Part shown: piece after piece, positions 8,411 to 16,869 of the stretch | How the letters are laid out: every line of letters begins with the position of its first letter | Numbering within the stretch: the first letter of the stretch is position 1 | Origin: JASUTC01 sp035447925 | Lineage (GTDB): Bacteria; Thermotogota; Thermotogae; MWEM01 | Direction of reading: 5' to 3' | DNA length: 64,000 nucleotides | NCBI GenBank assembly: GCA_035447925.1 | Contig: DAOTHY010000003.1 | Location: 28,912 to 92,911, forward strand | Program-made: the position numbers and the translations under genes | Notes under the pieces: generated by a model | The model's input: the letters and a program-made list of their open reading frames with translations, nothing else | Told to the model about the DNA's origin: nothing | Database searches by the model: none

Positions 8411-8982
8411 TGAAGACATCTCAAAATATACTGCTGGTTGGTGTGGGTGGCCAGGGAACGATATTGACTTCAAAAATATTATCTACGGGATTGTTAAATG
8501 CGGGTTATGATGTTAAAATGTCAGAGATTCACGGGATGGCGCAAAGAGGAGGTTCCGTTTCAACCCAAGTACGATATGGCGAACATGTTCATTCACCGAT
8601 CATCGGAAGGGGAGAGGCGGATATTGTGATCGCCTTTGAAAAGATGGAAGCCATGAGATGGATGGAGTTTCTGTCAAAAAAAGGGAAACTCATTGTGAAT
8701 GATCAGCAGATCGAATCAGCACCCATTTTAGCCGGTAAAGAGGTATATCCCGAAGGTATCAAGGAAAAACTTGAACAAAGAGCCGGTGCCCGGATCATTC
8801 CAGCAACAAAAATGGCCATAGAGCTTGGTAACATCAGGGTAATGAATGTGATCATGCTGGGTGTTCTGGTCAAAGAAGCCGGATTGGAAGGCATCGATTG
8901 GCAAGGAGAAATTAGAAAAATGGTTAAACCCAGGTTTACTGAGATCAATATTCAGGCATTCCAGTTAGGATTCACTGTTTGA
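8410..8982 (+). CDS. iorB: Indolepyruvate:ferredoxin oxidoreductase, beta subunit
   Basis: A 190-residue gamma-type domain subunit that pairs with IorA. It begins with the CoA-binding GVGGQGTILTSKIL motif and contains SEIHGMAQRGGSVSTQVRYG, typical of the family. It overlaps iorA by one base, so translation is coupled. The length is normal. Downstream, 68 bases without a gene precede korB. Confidence 0.94.
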   Translation: MKTSQNILLVGVGGQGTILTSKILSTGLLNAGYDVKMSEIHGMAQRGGSVSTQVRYGEHVHSPIIGRGEADIVIAFEKMEAMRWMEFLSKKGKLIVNDQQIESAPILAGKEVYPEGIKEKLEQRAGARIIPATKMAIELGNIRVMNVIMLGVLVKEAGLEGIDWQGEIRKMVKPRFTEINIQAFQLGFTV

Positions 8983-9050
8983 AGATAAGGGTTCTTAATA
9001 GACGAAATGATCAGGAAACGTTAAAATGATAAAAAGCCGGGAGGATTAAA

Positions 9051-9950
9051 ATGTCTATCGAAAAGTATTTGAAACACCTAAGAATTGACAGGCTGCCCCA
9101 TGTCTGGTGTCCGGGATGCGGTAATGGAACCATTCTAAAAGCTACAGTGGGAGCCATAGAAGAACTGGGTCTTGATCCATCAAAAATTGCGGTTGTATCC
9201 GGAATAGGATGTTCATCACGGGCAACCGGTTATTTAAATTACAATACCATGCATACCTTGCACGGGAGGGCGATCGCCTTTGCAACGGGAATCAAGCTGT
9301 CTCGCCCTGAAATGACCGTGTTGGTTATGACTGGAGACGGAGATGCCGGGGCCATTGGCGGAAATCATTTTATTCATGCAGCCAGAAGGAATATGGATTT
9401 GGCTGTGATCTGTTTTAACAACAATATTTATGGAATGACCGGTGGACAATATTCTCCGACAACGCCGGAAGATTCTTACGCAACCACAGCTCCGTATGGA
9501 AATATTGAAGAACCTTTCGATCTGTCCAGGTTGGCCATCACATCCGGGGCAACGTATGTGGCAAGGACATCAACCTATCATTTTGTGGCCCTGCAGAATT
9601 ACATTAAAAAGGCAATAACCAATCCGGGATTTTCTTTGGTTGAAACGATTACGCAATGCCCTACGTATTACGGCAGATATAATAAGATTGGATCTGCACC
9701 TCAAATGATCAATTATTTCAAAGATAACGGGATCACTTTACCAAAAGCAGTTTCAATGCTGAAAAAAATGAATCCTGATGTCAATTATGACGGGTTCAAC
9801 GTGAATGCCCTGTTGGAAAAAGCGGTGGAAAGTCTTCCGGATAAGATTATTATTGGAGAATTTGTCAACAAGAACAAACAGGGCTATGTTGCCAAATACG
9901 AAGAAGTTATTAACCGAGCAAAAGAAGAAGTTGCCTCGTTAAAATCATAA
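9051..9950 (+). CDS. korB: 2-oxoacid:ferredoxin oxidoreductase, beta (TPP) subunit
   Basis: The TPP-binding subunit of a 2-oxoglutarate or branched-chain 2-oxoacid:ferredoxin oxidoreductase, 299 residues. It shows WCPGCGNG (Cys20 and Cys23), GIGCSSRATGYLNYNTMHTLHGRA and the TPP/Mg motif GDGDAGAIGGNH followed by NNNIYGMTGGQ. The closest recognisable type is KorB. The ribosome binding site GGGAGGATTAAA precedes ATG 9051. A gamma subunit follows 17 bases downstream, but no alpha (pyrimidine-binding) or delta (ferredoxin) subunit is present in this window, which is unusual. The enzyme must use subunits encoded elsewhere, or the locus is decaying. Confidence 0.9.
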   Translation: MSIEKYLKHLRIDRLPHVWCPGCGNGTILKATVGAIEELGLDPSKIAVVSGIGCSSRATGYLNYNTMHTLHGRAIAFATGIKLSRPEMTVLVMTGDGDAGAIGGNHFIHAARRNMDLAVICFNNNIYGMTGGQYSPTTPEDSYATTAPYGNIEEPFDLSRLAITSGATYVARTSTYHFVALQNYIKKAITNPGFSLVETITQCPTYYGRYNKIGSAPQMINYFKDNGITLPKAVSMLKKMNPDVNYDGFNVNALLEKAVESLPDKIIIGEFVNKNKQGYVAKYEEVINRAKEEVASLKS

Positions 9951-9967
9951 ATTGGAAGGTGATGTGA

Positions 9968-10576
9968 ATGATTCCGATAGAAAAAAATCCATTTACAATT
10001 CGAATCGGTGGACTAGGCGGGCAAGGCAACATCAAAATGGGATTAATTCTCGCCAAAGCTTTAACCAGTGATAAAAAATGGGTTATTCAAACCCAGCATT
10101 ACGGTGCACAGGTTCGTGGAGGGGTGGCTTATTCTGATGTGTTGTTTTGTGATGATCCCATCGATTTTCCAATAGCCTATAATTTCAACGTGTTGTACAT
10201 GATGGATCAGAAGCCGCTTGATTCCTTTTTTCACCTGTTAAAACCAAACGGAGTCTTGATTTGCGACAGTTCATTTGTTAAAAATATCCATGTGACCATT
10301 CGCAGAATCACAAAAAAAATATTGGTTTACCCCGTCACCGATATTTGTGTTGAAAAATTTGGAATGCCCGTTTTGGCTAATGTGTTAGGCTTGGGAATCC
10401 TTCAAAAGGCTACCGGAATTGTTAACCTGGATGCCTTGAAGCAAACCATCAGCGAAGTCGTTCCACAAAAATTTATCGATCTGAATTTAGAGGCATTGGA
10501 GTACGGGTATAAATTATGCGATAAATGCTACAGACTCAAGGAGGAGAAAAAATACACCCCGATTAATTTTGAATAG
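9968..10576 (+). CDS. korC: 2-oxoacid:ferredoxin oxidoreductase, gamma subunit
   Basis: A 202-residue subunit with the glycine-rich CoA-binding start RIGGLGGQGNIKMGLILAKAL and THYGAQVRGGVAYSDVLF-like block (HYGAQVRGG here), typical of KorC/VorC. It has 10-20 extra residues at the C-terminus with a CDKCYRL stretch. It lies 17 bases after korB, clearly in the same transcript. It should form the substrate-CoA interface of the oxidoreductase with KorB and an alpha subunit not seen here. Confidence 0.88.
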   Translation: MIPIEKNPFTIRIGGLGGQGNIKMGLILAKALTSDKKWVIQTQHYGAQVRGGVAYSDVLFCDDPIDFPIAYNFNVLYMMDQKPLDSFFHLLKPNGVLICDSSFVKNIHVTIRRITKKILVYPVTDICVEKFGMPVLANVLGLGILQKATGIVNLDALKQTISEVVPQKFIDLNLEALEYGYKLCDKCYRLKEEKKYTPINFE

Positions 10577-10618
10577 TTTTTTGTCATAGCGATACTCAGA
10601 AGGAAAAGAGGTGAGGGA

Positions 10619-11659
10619 ATGACCAAGGAAACCCGCATACTGATTTGCGATGACTCGGCCTTTATGAGAATGGTTATCAAGGATATCCTGGATTCTCAGA
10701 AGGGGCTGGTTGTTGTGGGGCAGGCAAGAGATGGTATGGAAGCGGTTGAAAAAGCAACGCAGCTTAACCCAGATATTATCACCATGGATGTGGAGATGCC
10801 AAAGCTCAACGGTTTGGAAGCCATGAAGCTCATCACAAAAAAAATGGCAACACGAGTGATTATGGTCAGCAGTTTGACCGAAGAAGGGGCAGAAATAACA
10901 ATCGAAGCCCTTGAAAACGGTGCAGTAGATTTCTTGACCAAGCCATCTGGTTCTATATCGACCAATTTCAGAAAAATGGGTGGTGAATTGATTTCAAAAA
11001 TCAACAGTGCGATGCTGGTACAAGCTTCAAAAATGTCTCTTTTAAGGAAGGCAAGGGTGATGCATAAACCCGTCCAAAGAACATTTACATCAACCGGCAA
11101 GATTGTACTCATCGCTTCCTCAACCGGTGGACCGAAAGCTTTGGATAATGTGATACCGCAATTACCTCGAAATTTACCCGCACCGGTGGTTGTGGTTCAA
11201 CATATGCCGGCTGGTTTTACCAAATCGCTGGCAGCACGTTTAAACAAGATTTCAGATATCGAGGTTCGCGAAGCCTCAGAAGGTGATATTCTGAAAAATT
11301 CGGTGGTGTATATCGCACCGGGGAACTATCATTTGGGCTTAAAGAATGAAGGTAATGCTGTGAAAGTCTATTTAGACAGCAGTTCGAAAATAAATGGTGT
11401 CAGGCCTGCAGCGGATTTTACCTTTGACAGGGGTGCGGAAATATATAAAAAAAACGTGATTGGAGTTGTTTTAACCGGCATGGGAAGAGACGGGACTAAA
11501 GGCTGCTTCAAGATTAAACATTATCAAGGGAAGGTAATTGCTGAAGCAGAATCTACTTGTGTGGTTTACGGTATGCCAAAATCAGTAGTAAAAGAAGGCT
11601 ATTCGGATTTTGAGCTGCCTTCAGATCAAATAGCAGACAAAATAGTGGAACTGGTTTAG
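10619..11659 (+). CDS. cheB: Chemotaxis response regulator / protein-glutamate methylesterase
   Basis: Removes methyl groups from chemoreceptors and deamidates receptor glutamines; activated by CheA. Residues 1-120 are a receiver domain with DD at 11-12, phospho-acceptor Asp57 in TMDVEMP and Lys in LTKP. Residues 160-346 are the methylesterase domain with the catalytic Ser in ASSTGGPKAL, His in VVQHMPAGFT and Asp in TGMGRDG. The length is normal. The ribosome binding site is GAGGTGAGGG. No other che gene is adjacent, so it is an orphan located between metabolic genes; coaD follows after only 7 bases. Confidence 0.94.
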   Translation: MTKETRILICDDSAFMRMVIKDILDSQKGLVVVGQARDGMEAVEKATQLNPDIITMDVEMPKLNGLEAMKLITKKMATRVIMVSSLTEEGAEITIEALENGAVDFLTKPSGSISTNFRKMGGELISKINSAMLVQASKMSLLRKARVMHKPVQRTFTSTGKIVLIASSTGGPKALDNVIPQLPRNLPAPVVVVQHMPAGFTKSLAARLNKISDIEVREASEGDILKNSVVYIAPGNYHLGLKNEGNAVKVYLDSSSKINGVRPAADFTFDRGAEIYKKNVIGVVLTGMGRDGTKGCFKIKHYQGKVIAEAESTCVVYGMPKSVVKEGYSDFELPSDQIADKIVELV

Positions 11660-11666
11660 GCCCGCC

Positions 11667-12155
11667 ATGATGATTAAAGCCATGTATCCGGGAACATTTG
11701 ATCCCATAACCTACGGGCATATCGATGTGGCCAGGCGTGCTGCCAAGGCGTTTGGCTCTTTGGTGATCGTCGTTATGCATAACCGGGTTAAAAAAGGCGT
11801 TTTGTTTGATGTTTCCGAGCGATGTGCCATGATTGAAGAAGTTTTCAGTAAAGATGACAATATTACTGTGGATACCCATAGCGGGTTAATGGTGGAATAC
11901 GCCAAACAAATGAGTATAGCGGTTGTTGTTAGGGGGTTAAGGGCTGTTTCAGATTTTGAATATGAAATGCAAATGGCAGCGGCCAACAAAAAAATGTTCC
12001 CGGAACTGGACACCTTTTTTCTCATGACTGATACGAAGTATTCTTTCATTTCCTCAACATTGGTGAAGGAAATTGCTTATCACGGCAGTTCAGTAGATCC
12101 TTGGGTCCCAGCGCTTGTTAAGCTCGGATTGGAAAAGAAGATGAAAAATCACTGA
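11667..12155 (+). CDS. coaD: Phosphopantetheine adenylyltransferase
   Basis: Transfers AMP from ATP to 4'-phosphopantetheine, the penultimate step of coenzyme A synthesis. The 162-residue protein has the nucleotidyltransferase motif GTFDPITYGH (HxGH-like TYGH), the conserved VRGLRAVSDFEYEMQMA and the ATP-binding FISSTLVKEIA. The start is either ATG 11667 or ATG 11670; neither has a strong ribosome binding site, so translation may be coupled to cheB, whose stop is 7 bases upstream. Confidence 0.94.
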   Translation: MMIKAMYPGTFDPITYGHIDVARRAAKAFGSLVIVVMHNRVKKGVLFDVSERCAMIEEVFSKDDNITVDTHSGLMVEYAKQMSIAVVVRGLRAVSDFEYEMQMAAANKKMFPELDTFFLMTDTKYSFISSTLVKEIAYHGSSVDPWVPALVKLGLEKKMKNH

Positions 12156-12182
12156 AGAATGCCTGCTATGCTTCGTTTTTTT
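12154..12182 (+). terminator. Probable terminator after coaD
   Basis: A short imperfect hairpin (GAAG at 12154-12157 with CTTC at 12171-12174 plus inner A-T pairs), then G and a T7 run. It begins within the coaD stop codon. Confidence 0.4.
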
Positions 12183-12346
12183 GCGACAATTTCATAATAT
12201 CATGATTGATAAAGTGTTTGATCAATTCGTCTTTCGACGTGTATATAAATATTGGGAGAAATTGTTCTTTGGATCGATTAGGACAAAGATAAGTACGATA
12301 AATATTCGAATTCAGATAAATGAAAGGAAAAGAAGGGGATGGTTAA

Positions 12347-13618
12347 ATGACAGAACAACAGAAAAAGCTGATTTGGAGCGATTGCACGCCCGAAGAGTGG
12401 AACGATTGGAAATGGCAACTCAGAAACAGGATTATGGATGTTGAGACGCTGAACAAAGTCATCAAATTGACAGAAGAGGATAAACGGGCTATAGAGCACA
12501 GTTTGGAATTCTTAAGAATGGCGATAACGCCTTATTACGCATCATTGATAGATCCCAATGATCCGTTTGATCCTATTCGGCTTCAAGCGGTTCCGTCGGT
12601 GCATGAATTGACCGTTGCGCCGGAGGATATGTTGGATCCGCTTCACGAGGACGTGGATTCACCAACACCAGGAATGACGCATCGCTATCCCGATAGAGTG
12701 TTGCTATTGGTGACTGACCGTTGTTCCATGTATTGTCGTCACTGTACTAGAAGGAGAAAAGCAGGTGAAACCGACAAGGCCATGCCGTTGGAATACGTGG
12801 AAAAAGCAGTTGAATATCTAAAAGAACATACAGAAGTGAGAGATGTTTTGATTTCTGGCGGAGATCCCTTAACACTTCCCACGGCTCATTTGGAAAAGAT
12901 TATCCAGAAAATTGCTGCGGTTTCTTCGGTTGAGATTATCCGCATCGGGTCAAGAACACCGGTTGTTTTACCTCAAAGAATCGATGATGAATTGATTGCC
13001 ATGCTGAAAAAATACAAAACGATCTGGCTGAATACTCATTTCAATCATCCGGCGGAAATAACAACAGAAAGCATTCAGGCGTTGGATAAATTGGTTGAAG
13101 CGGGGATCCCTTTGGGAAATCAATCGGTTTTGTTAAGAGGTATCAATGATAATCCTGAAATCATGAAATGTTTAGTACAGAAACTGGTTAAATACCGGGT
13201 CAGACCTTATTATATGTATCAATGCGATTTATCACAAGGGTTGTCTCATTTCAGAACGACTGTAGCCAAAGGACTGGAAATTATGGAGTATTTGAGGGGT
13301 CATACATCGGGGTTTGCCGTTCCCACTTATGTTATTGATGCCCCCCATGGCGGTGGGAAGATTCCTGTTATGCCTCAATACTTGATTTCTTATGGGGAAA
13401 ACAAGGTCATTTTGAGAAATTACGAGGGTGGATTATTTGTCTATGAGGAACCAAAAGAATATCATGCCACAGCAGATCCGGATGGTTGGCTTGCCGAAAA
13501 CCGTAAAAGCAAAGAAGGATTGGCCAGTATGTTGTCGGGAACAAATAAAAAGCTGGTTCCGGGTGAAGCTGTGCGATTACACAGAGCCGGAGAATGGAAA
13601 CGAACACATTCTCAATAA
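12347..13618 (+). CDS. kamA: L-lysine 2,3-aminomutase
   Basis: A radical SAM, PLP-dependent enzyme converting L-lysine to beta-lysine, the first step of lysine fermentation (beta-lysine derivatives can also serve as osmolytes). The 423-residue protein has the cluster motif CSMYCRHCTRRRKAG, the PLP lysine region DAPHGGGKIPVMP, and YQCDLSQGLSHFRT. The two Asp residues that recognise the lysine amino group in the clostridial enzyme (in CDLS and VIDAP) are both present, favouring lysine over glutamate as substrate. The start has GGGGATGGTTAA before ATG 12347. About 190 bases upstream hold no gene. A kamB-like ATPase overlaps the 3' end. Confidence 0.94.
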   Translation: MTEQQKKLIWSDCTPEEWNDWKWQLRNRIMDVETLNKVIKLTEEDKRAIEHSLEFLRMAITPYYASLIDPNDPFDPIRLQAVPSVHELTVAPEDMLDPLHEDVDSPTPGMTHRYPDRVLLLVTDRCSMYCRHCTRRRKAGETDKAMPLEYVEKAVEYLKEHTEVRDVLISGGDPLTLPTAHLEKIIQKIAAVSSVEIIRIGSRTPVVLPQRIDDELIAMLKKYKTIWLNTHFNHPAEITTESIQALDKLVEAGIPLGNQSVLLRGINDNPEIMKCLVQKLVKYRVRPYYMYQCDLSQGLSHFRTTVAKGLEIMEYLRGHTSGFAVPTYVIDAPHGGGKIPVMPQYLISYGENKVILRNYEGGLFVYEEPKEYHATADPDGWLAENRKSKEGLASMLSGTNKKLVPGEAVRLHRAGEWKRTHSQ

Positions 13619-14625
13619 ATCATTTGTTTGATTTTCTTGCTGAAAAGAGCCGAATAATCTCGATTATTGGGATGGATAAAAATGTAGGCAAGACCACTCT
13701 GTTGAACTTTCTCTTAAAGGGGCTTCGGGATCGTCATGTGCCTGCGTTGGTATTGAGTATTGGTCGTGATGGAGAGGCAAACGACAGTGTTGAAAATACT
13801 TCCAAACCACCCATCATCATTTACAGGGGGGGATGTTTTTTAACAATTAAAGAGTTAATCAGAAACCCGTCATCAATCGAGATTCTGGATTGCTTTAACA
13901 GTAAAGTTTCTGGCTCCAAAATTATTTTAGGACGTGCCCTGCAGGATACACAAGTTCAATTGGTCAATCCCGCCAATCAGAAAGTCCTTTCTGAAATGAT
14001 CCGTATAAGCCTTGAACGTTGCGGAGGAGGAACTGTTTTTATTGATGGTGCATTAGACAGGTTGTCTCATGGTTGCTCTTCATTAATCGATGGCGTTTTT
14101 GTTTGTGCCGGTGTTCAATCGGAAGGGGATTTGTCAGAAATCATCAAAAAAACACGGTTGTTGATTACTCACCTACAAAATGAGGTGTGCGACAATCAAA
14201 TAAAGCAGTTAATTTTGAACCAGCGCCTGGAAAAGGGAACACTTTTGATTAGAAATGAAGAAATAATCGACTGTATTCGAGGGACTTTGATTGATACAAC
14301 AGACCTTGATGAAAAAATCAAGAATAATGATATAATCTATACAACGGGTGTAATCACCGACAAGATTATCAACAGATTCATAGAGAGGGAACGGATGATA
14401 ACCATGGTGCTGATTGACGGCACCAAAGCCCGTATCAGTCAAAGGTACAGTGCAATGATGCACAGAATGGGGATTCGTCTTCGGATGATCAACAGAATTC
14501 CTGTATATGGGCTTTCGATAAACAGTATAGGAATAAGGCGATCCATGAACCCGTCAAAAGTATTGACGAGTTTTCGTGAAGCTTTCAAAGAGATTTATGT
14601 ATTTGACACAACATATTTAGTGTAA
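13594..14625 (+). CDS. P-loop ATPase next to kamA, resembling KamB reactivase subunit
   Basis: A 343-residue protein with a Walker A motif MDKNVGKTTLLNF near residues 27-40, followed by an SIGRDGEAND stretch. The rest has no motif I can name with certainty. Its position, overlapping the end of kamA by 25 bases, matches the kamB gene of lysine-fermentation clusters, whose product is thought to help reactivate the B12-dependent lysine 5,6-aminomutase. The aminomutase genes kamDE and the MutS-like kamC are not here. Either they are elsewhere or this ATPase serves KamA or another enzyme. The start has only a weak GGAG; translation is probably coupled to kamA. The KamB name is a cautious suggestion from family memory and context. 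Confidence 0.55.
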   Translation: METNTFSINHLFDFLAEKSRIISIIGMDKNVGKTTLLNFLLKGLRDRHVPALVLSIGRDGEANDSVENTSKPPIIIYRGGCFLTIKELIRNPSSIEILDCFNSKVSGSKIILGRALQDTQVQLVNPANQKVLSEMIRISLERCGGGTVFIDGALDRLSHGCSSLIDGVFVCAGVQSEGDLSEIIKKTRLLITHLQNEVCDNQIKQLILNQRLEKGTLLIRNEEIIDCIRGTLIDTTDLDEKIKNNDIIYTTGVITDKIINRFIERERMITMVLIDGTKARISQRYSAMMHRMGIRLRMINRIPVYGLSINSIGIRRSMNPSKVLTSFREAFKEIYVFDTTYLV

Positions 14626-14638
14626 ATCAATATTAATA

Positions 14639-14658
14639 GGGCAATCTGAGAATTGCCC
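14639..14658 (+). terminator. Hairpin between the kamB-like gene and hpf
   Basis: A perfect 7-bp stem GGGCAAT/ATTGCCC with a 6-base loop, 13 bases after the stop codon. There is no proper T run, so it may be a weak terminator or an mRNA-end structure. Confidence 0.4.
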
Positions 14659-14702
14659 CTCAGCATTAGTTATTTTCTAACCGTCCACAAAGGGGTGATA
14701 CG

Positions 14703-15236
14703 ATGGATTACAAATTAGTGACAAGAGGATTTTCGGCTACAGAGGCTGTTGAAGATTATGTGGAAAAGAAAGTTTCAAAGCTCGAAAAGGTCATGCCGGA
14801 AGGAGATCATGTTCACACTGAAGTGAAGATTGAAAGGGAGAACAAAGATTTCCGGGCAGAGCTGACCGTTCATATTCGAGGTGCTGTAGTCAGGACAGAT
14901 GAAATGACCGACGATATGTATGCTTCTGTTGACAATGCCGTTGATGCAATGGAAAAGAAACTTGAAAAGTACAAGAATAAGAGAGTTGTGAGACACAAAA
15001 CATCCACAAGACTTTTAAGCGAGCCAGATCTGGAACAAGAGGAAGAAACCGATTACGAAGATATCGTCAAGACAAAACGTTTTTTTCTTAGACCTATGAA
15101 TTTGGAAGAAGCAAAGCTTCAGTTGGAAATGCTGGGACACAATTTTTTCGTTTTCAAAAATGCCGATACGGATGAGATCAATCTCATCTACAGAAGGCAG
15201 AACAAGACAATGGGTTTAATAGAGTTTGAAGTATAA
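14703..15236 (+). CDS. hpf: Ribosome hibernation promoting factor (long form)
   Basis: Binds the 30S decoding region and dimerises 70S ribosomes into inactive 100S particles in stationary phase. Residues 1-100 are the S30AE domain (VTRGFSATEAVEDYVEKKVSKLEK), joined by an acidic linker to the C-terminal dimerisation domain (VKTKRFFLRPMNLEEAKLQLEMLGHNFFVF) at about 120-177. The 177-residue length is that of the Gram-positive long HPF. The ribosome binding site AAAGGGGTGATACG precedes ATG 14703. A strong terminator follows. Confidence 0.95.
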   Translation: MDYKLVTRGFSATEAVEDYVEKKVSKLEKVMPEGDHVHTEVKIERENKDFRAELTVHIRGAVVRTDEMTDDMYASVDNAVDAMEKKLEKYKNKRVVRHKTSTRLLSEPDLEQEEETDYEDIVKTKRFFLRPMNLEEAKLQLEMLGHNFFVFKNADTDEINLIYRRQNKTMGLIEFEV

Positions 15237-15252
15237 CTTAAATAAATGGGAA

Positions 15253-15282
15253 AGGGGCCCGTTTGAAGGGTCTCTTTTTTTT
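15253..15282 (+). terminator. Rho-independent terminator after hpf
   Basis: An 8-bp stem (15253-15260 with 15268-15275, two G-U wobbles), a 7-base loop and a T8 run. Confidence 0.85.
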
Positions 15283-15285
15283 AGT

Positions 15286-15314
15286 TTCATTTTTTTTATC
15301 ATTTACGATATAAT
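15286..15314 (+). promoter_or_regulatory. Promoter for rng
   Basis: A consensus -10 TATAAT at 15309-15314 with a weak -35 (TTCATT at 15286, spacing 17). It lies just after the hpf terminator and about 85 bases before the rng ribosome binding site. Confidence 0.5.
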
Positions 15315-15414
15315 AAAGAAATGAAGTGAACAGAATTTTAGATCGATGATTCATTATTCATACAGAAAAAATAAGAAAATTGAGAGGTGAAAAGAGATAG
15401 TCATTTCCAACCCG

Positions 15415-16851
15415 TTGATAAAAAGGATTCTAGTGGGAACCTTTCAGGATGAAATCATGATTGCGGTTCTGGAGGGAAATCAGCTTGTTGAGCTGCATTT
15501 AGAGGAGATGGATAACGAAAGTATAACCGGAAATATCTTCCTCGGCAAAGTTGAAAATTATGTCAGCAGTTTAGATGCATCTTTTATTGATATCGGAAAG
15601 GGTAAAAATGCATTTTTAAGGAATAAAGATTTTTTAAAGAACGCATTAGGCAGTAAAGAGGCCAGAAAGACCAGTGAAGTTCCAGTGAAGGGAAACAAGA
15701 TTATCGTTCAAGCGAAAAAGGATCCCATGGGAACTAAAGGTCCACAAGTGACTACGAATATTGGCATTGCAGGGAGATATTTAGTGTTCATGCCGTTTTC
15801 GAGAAGTGTGGGCGTTTCAAAAAGGATTGAGGATACGATAGAACGTAAGCGCTTACACAGTCGAATGTCAAAGATCGTTAAAGATTCGGGTATCATTATT
15901 AGAACGGTGGCACAAAATGTTGATTATGAAGCTTTGGAAGAGGAGTATTTTCTCTTAAAGAAGAAATGGGAAGAAATTCACAAACAATTTCAAAGATTTA
16001 AAAAACCAAGAATGTTGCACGATGAAGCTGAAATTTTAGAATATCTGATGAGGGAAAAATACGATTCAACTGTTGATGAAGTCGTAACAAATTCCAGAGA
16101 GATGTTTGCCAAACTTGAAAAGATGCTAAAAGTCTTTGACAAAAAGCCCGTTAAAGGAAAATTACGATTGTGCAAAGAGGATGTCTTTGATACCTATCAT
16201 GTGAGTGAGCAACTGGAAGCACTTTATTCCAGAAAGATCGAGATGGAATGTGGCGGATGGATTGTTGTAGACCGAACCGAAGCATTTACCATCATTGACA
16301 TTAATTCAGGAAGCAACGTTTCCAGTAATAATACCAGAGATATGGCGTTGGAAACTAACGTTCAAGCGGCGACTGAAGTTGCACGTCAGCTTCGGCTGAG
16401 AAACCTGAGTGGCATCATCATCGTTGATTTTATTGATATGGAACAGGAAAACGACAGAATGACGATATTGAAAGTGTTAAACGAGGAATTAAAAAAGGAC
16501 AAAGCGAAAACGGCAGTGATGGGATTTACGAAACTGGGATTGGTAGAAATTACCAGAAAGAGAACATCACCACCGGTTGAGGAGTTGCTTTTTGAGAAAT
16601 GCCCGGTATGTCATGGAGAAGGTCTTGTATTATCCCCTAAACGGATTTTAAAAATGATTGGTGTAGAAATGGAACAGGCTAAAACGATGAAAGATGTCAA
16701 AGGAATACAGTTAAACCTTCATTGGAGTCTTTCGGGGTATTTAAATAAAGAATGGCGAGAAGAGATGCTAAAGAAAATGGGTTTTGAATCCATAGATGTG
16801 GAATTTTCACGAAAAGATCCTAACGGGTATGATATCAAATATAAAAAGTAA
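15415..16851 (+). CDS. rng: Ribonuclease G/E family endoribonuclease
   Basis: A single-strand-specific endoribonuclease for mRNA decay and rRNA 5' maturation. The protein contains an S1 domain (VGKVENYVSSLDASFIDIG-like start, residues 40-110), the DNase I-like catalytic core with metal-binding DINSGSN and VDFIDME, and the Zn-link CPVCHGEG near the C-terminus; length is that of RNase G. The start is odd. The first standard codon in frame is TTG 15415, but the good ribosome binding site GAGAGGTGA (15382-15390) lies 24 bases before it. The only in-frame codons at proper spacing are ATA 15397 and ATT 15403. Downstream is a GH57 enzyme gene, 18 bases away. Confidence 0.92.
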   Translation: MIKRILVGTFQDEIMIAVLEGNQLVELHLEEMDNESITGNIFLGKVENYVSSLDASFIDIGKGKNAFLRNKDFLKNALGSKEARKTSEVPVKGNKIIVQAKKDPMGTKGPQVTTNIGIAGRYLVFMPFSRSVGVSKRIEDTIERKRLHSRMSKIVKDSGIIIRTVAQNVDYEALEEEYFLLKKKWEEIHKQFQRFKKPRMLHDEAEILEYLMREKYDSTVDEVVTNSREMFAKLEKMLKVFDKKPVKGKLRLCKEDVFDTYHVSEQLEALYSRKIEMECGGWIVVDRTEAFTIIDINSGSNVSSNNTRDMALETNVQAATEVARQLRLRNLSGIIIVDFIDMEQENDRMTILKVLNEELKKDKAKTAVMGFTKLGLVEITRKRTSPPVEELLFEKCPVCHGEGLVLSPKRILKMIGVEMEQAKTMKDVKGIQLNLHWSLSGYLNKEWREEMLKKMGFESIDVEFSRKDPNGYDIKYKK

Positions 16852-16869
16852 CTGTGAGAGGTGAATACT

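Noticed and set aside
8983..9050. Remnant of a deleted korA between iorB and korB
   Set aside because: The 68 bases show no reading frame resembling an alpha subunit, so loss is possible but not visible.
12156..12346. Small gene or riboswitch before kamA
   Set aside because: The open frame there overlaps the kamA start without a ribosome binding site, and no conserved riboswitch core was recognised.
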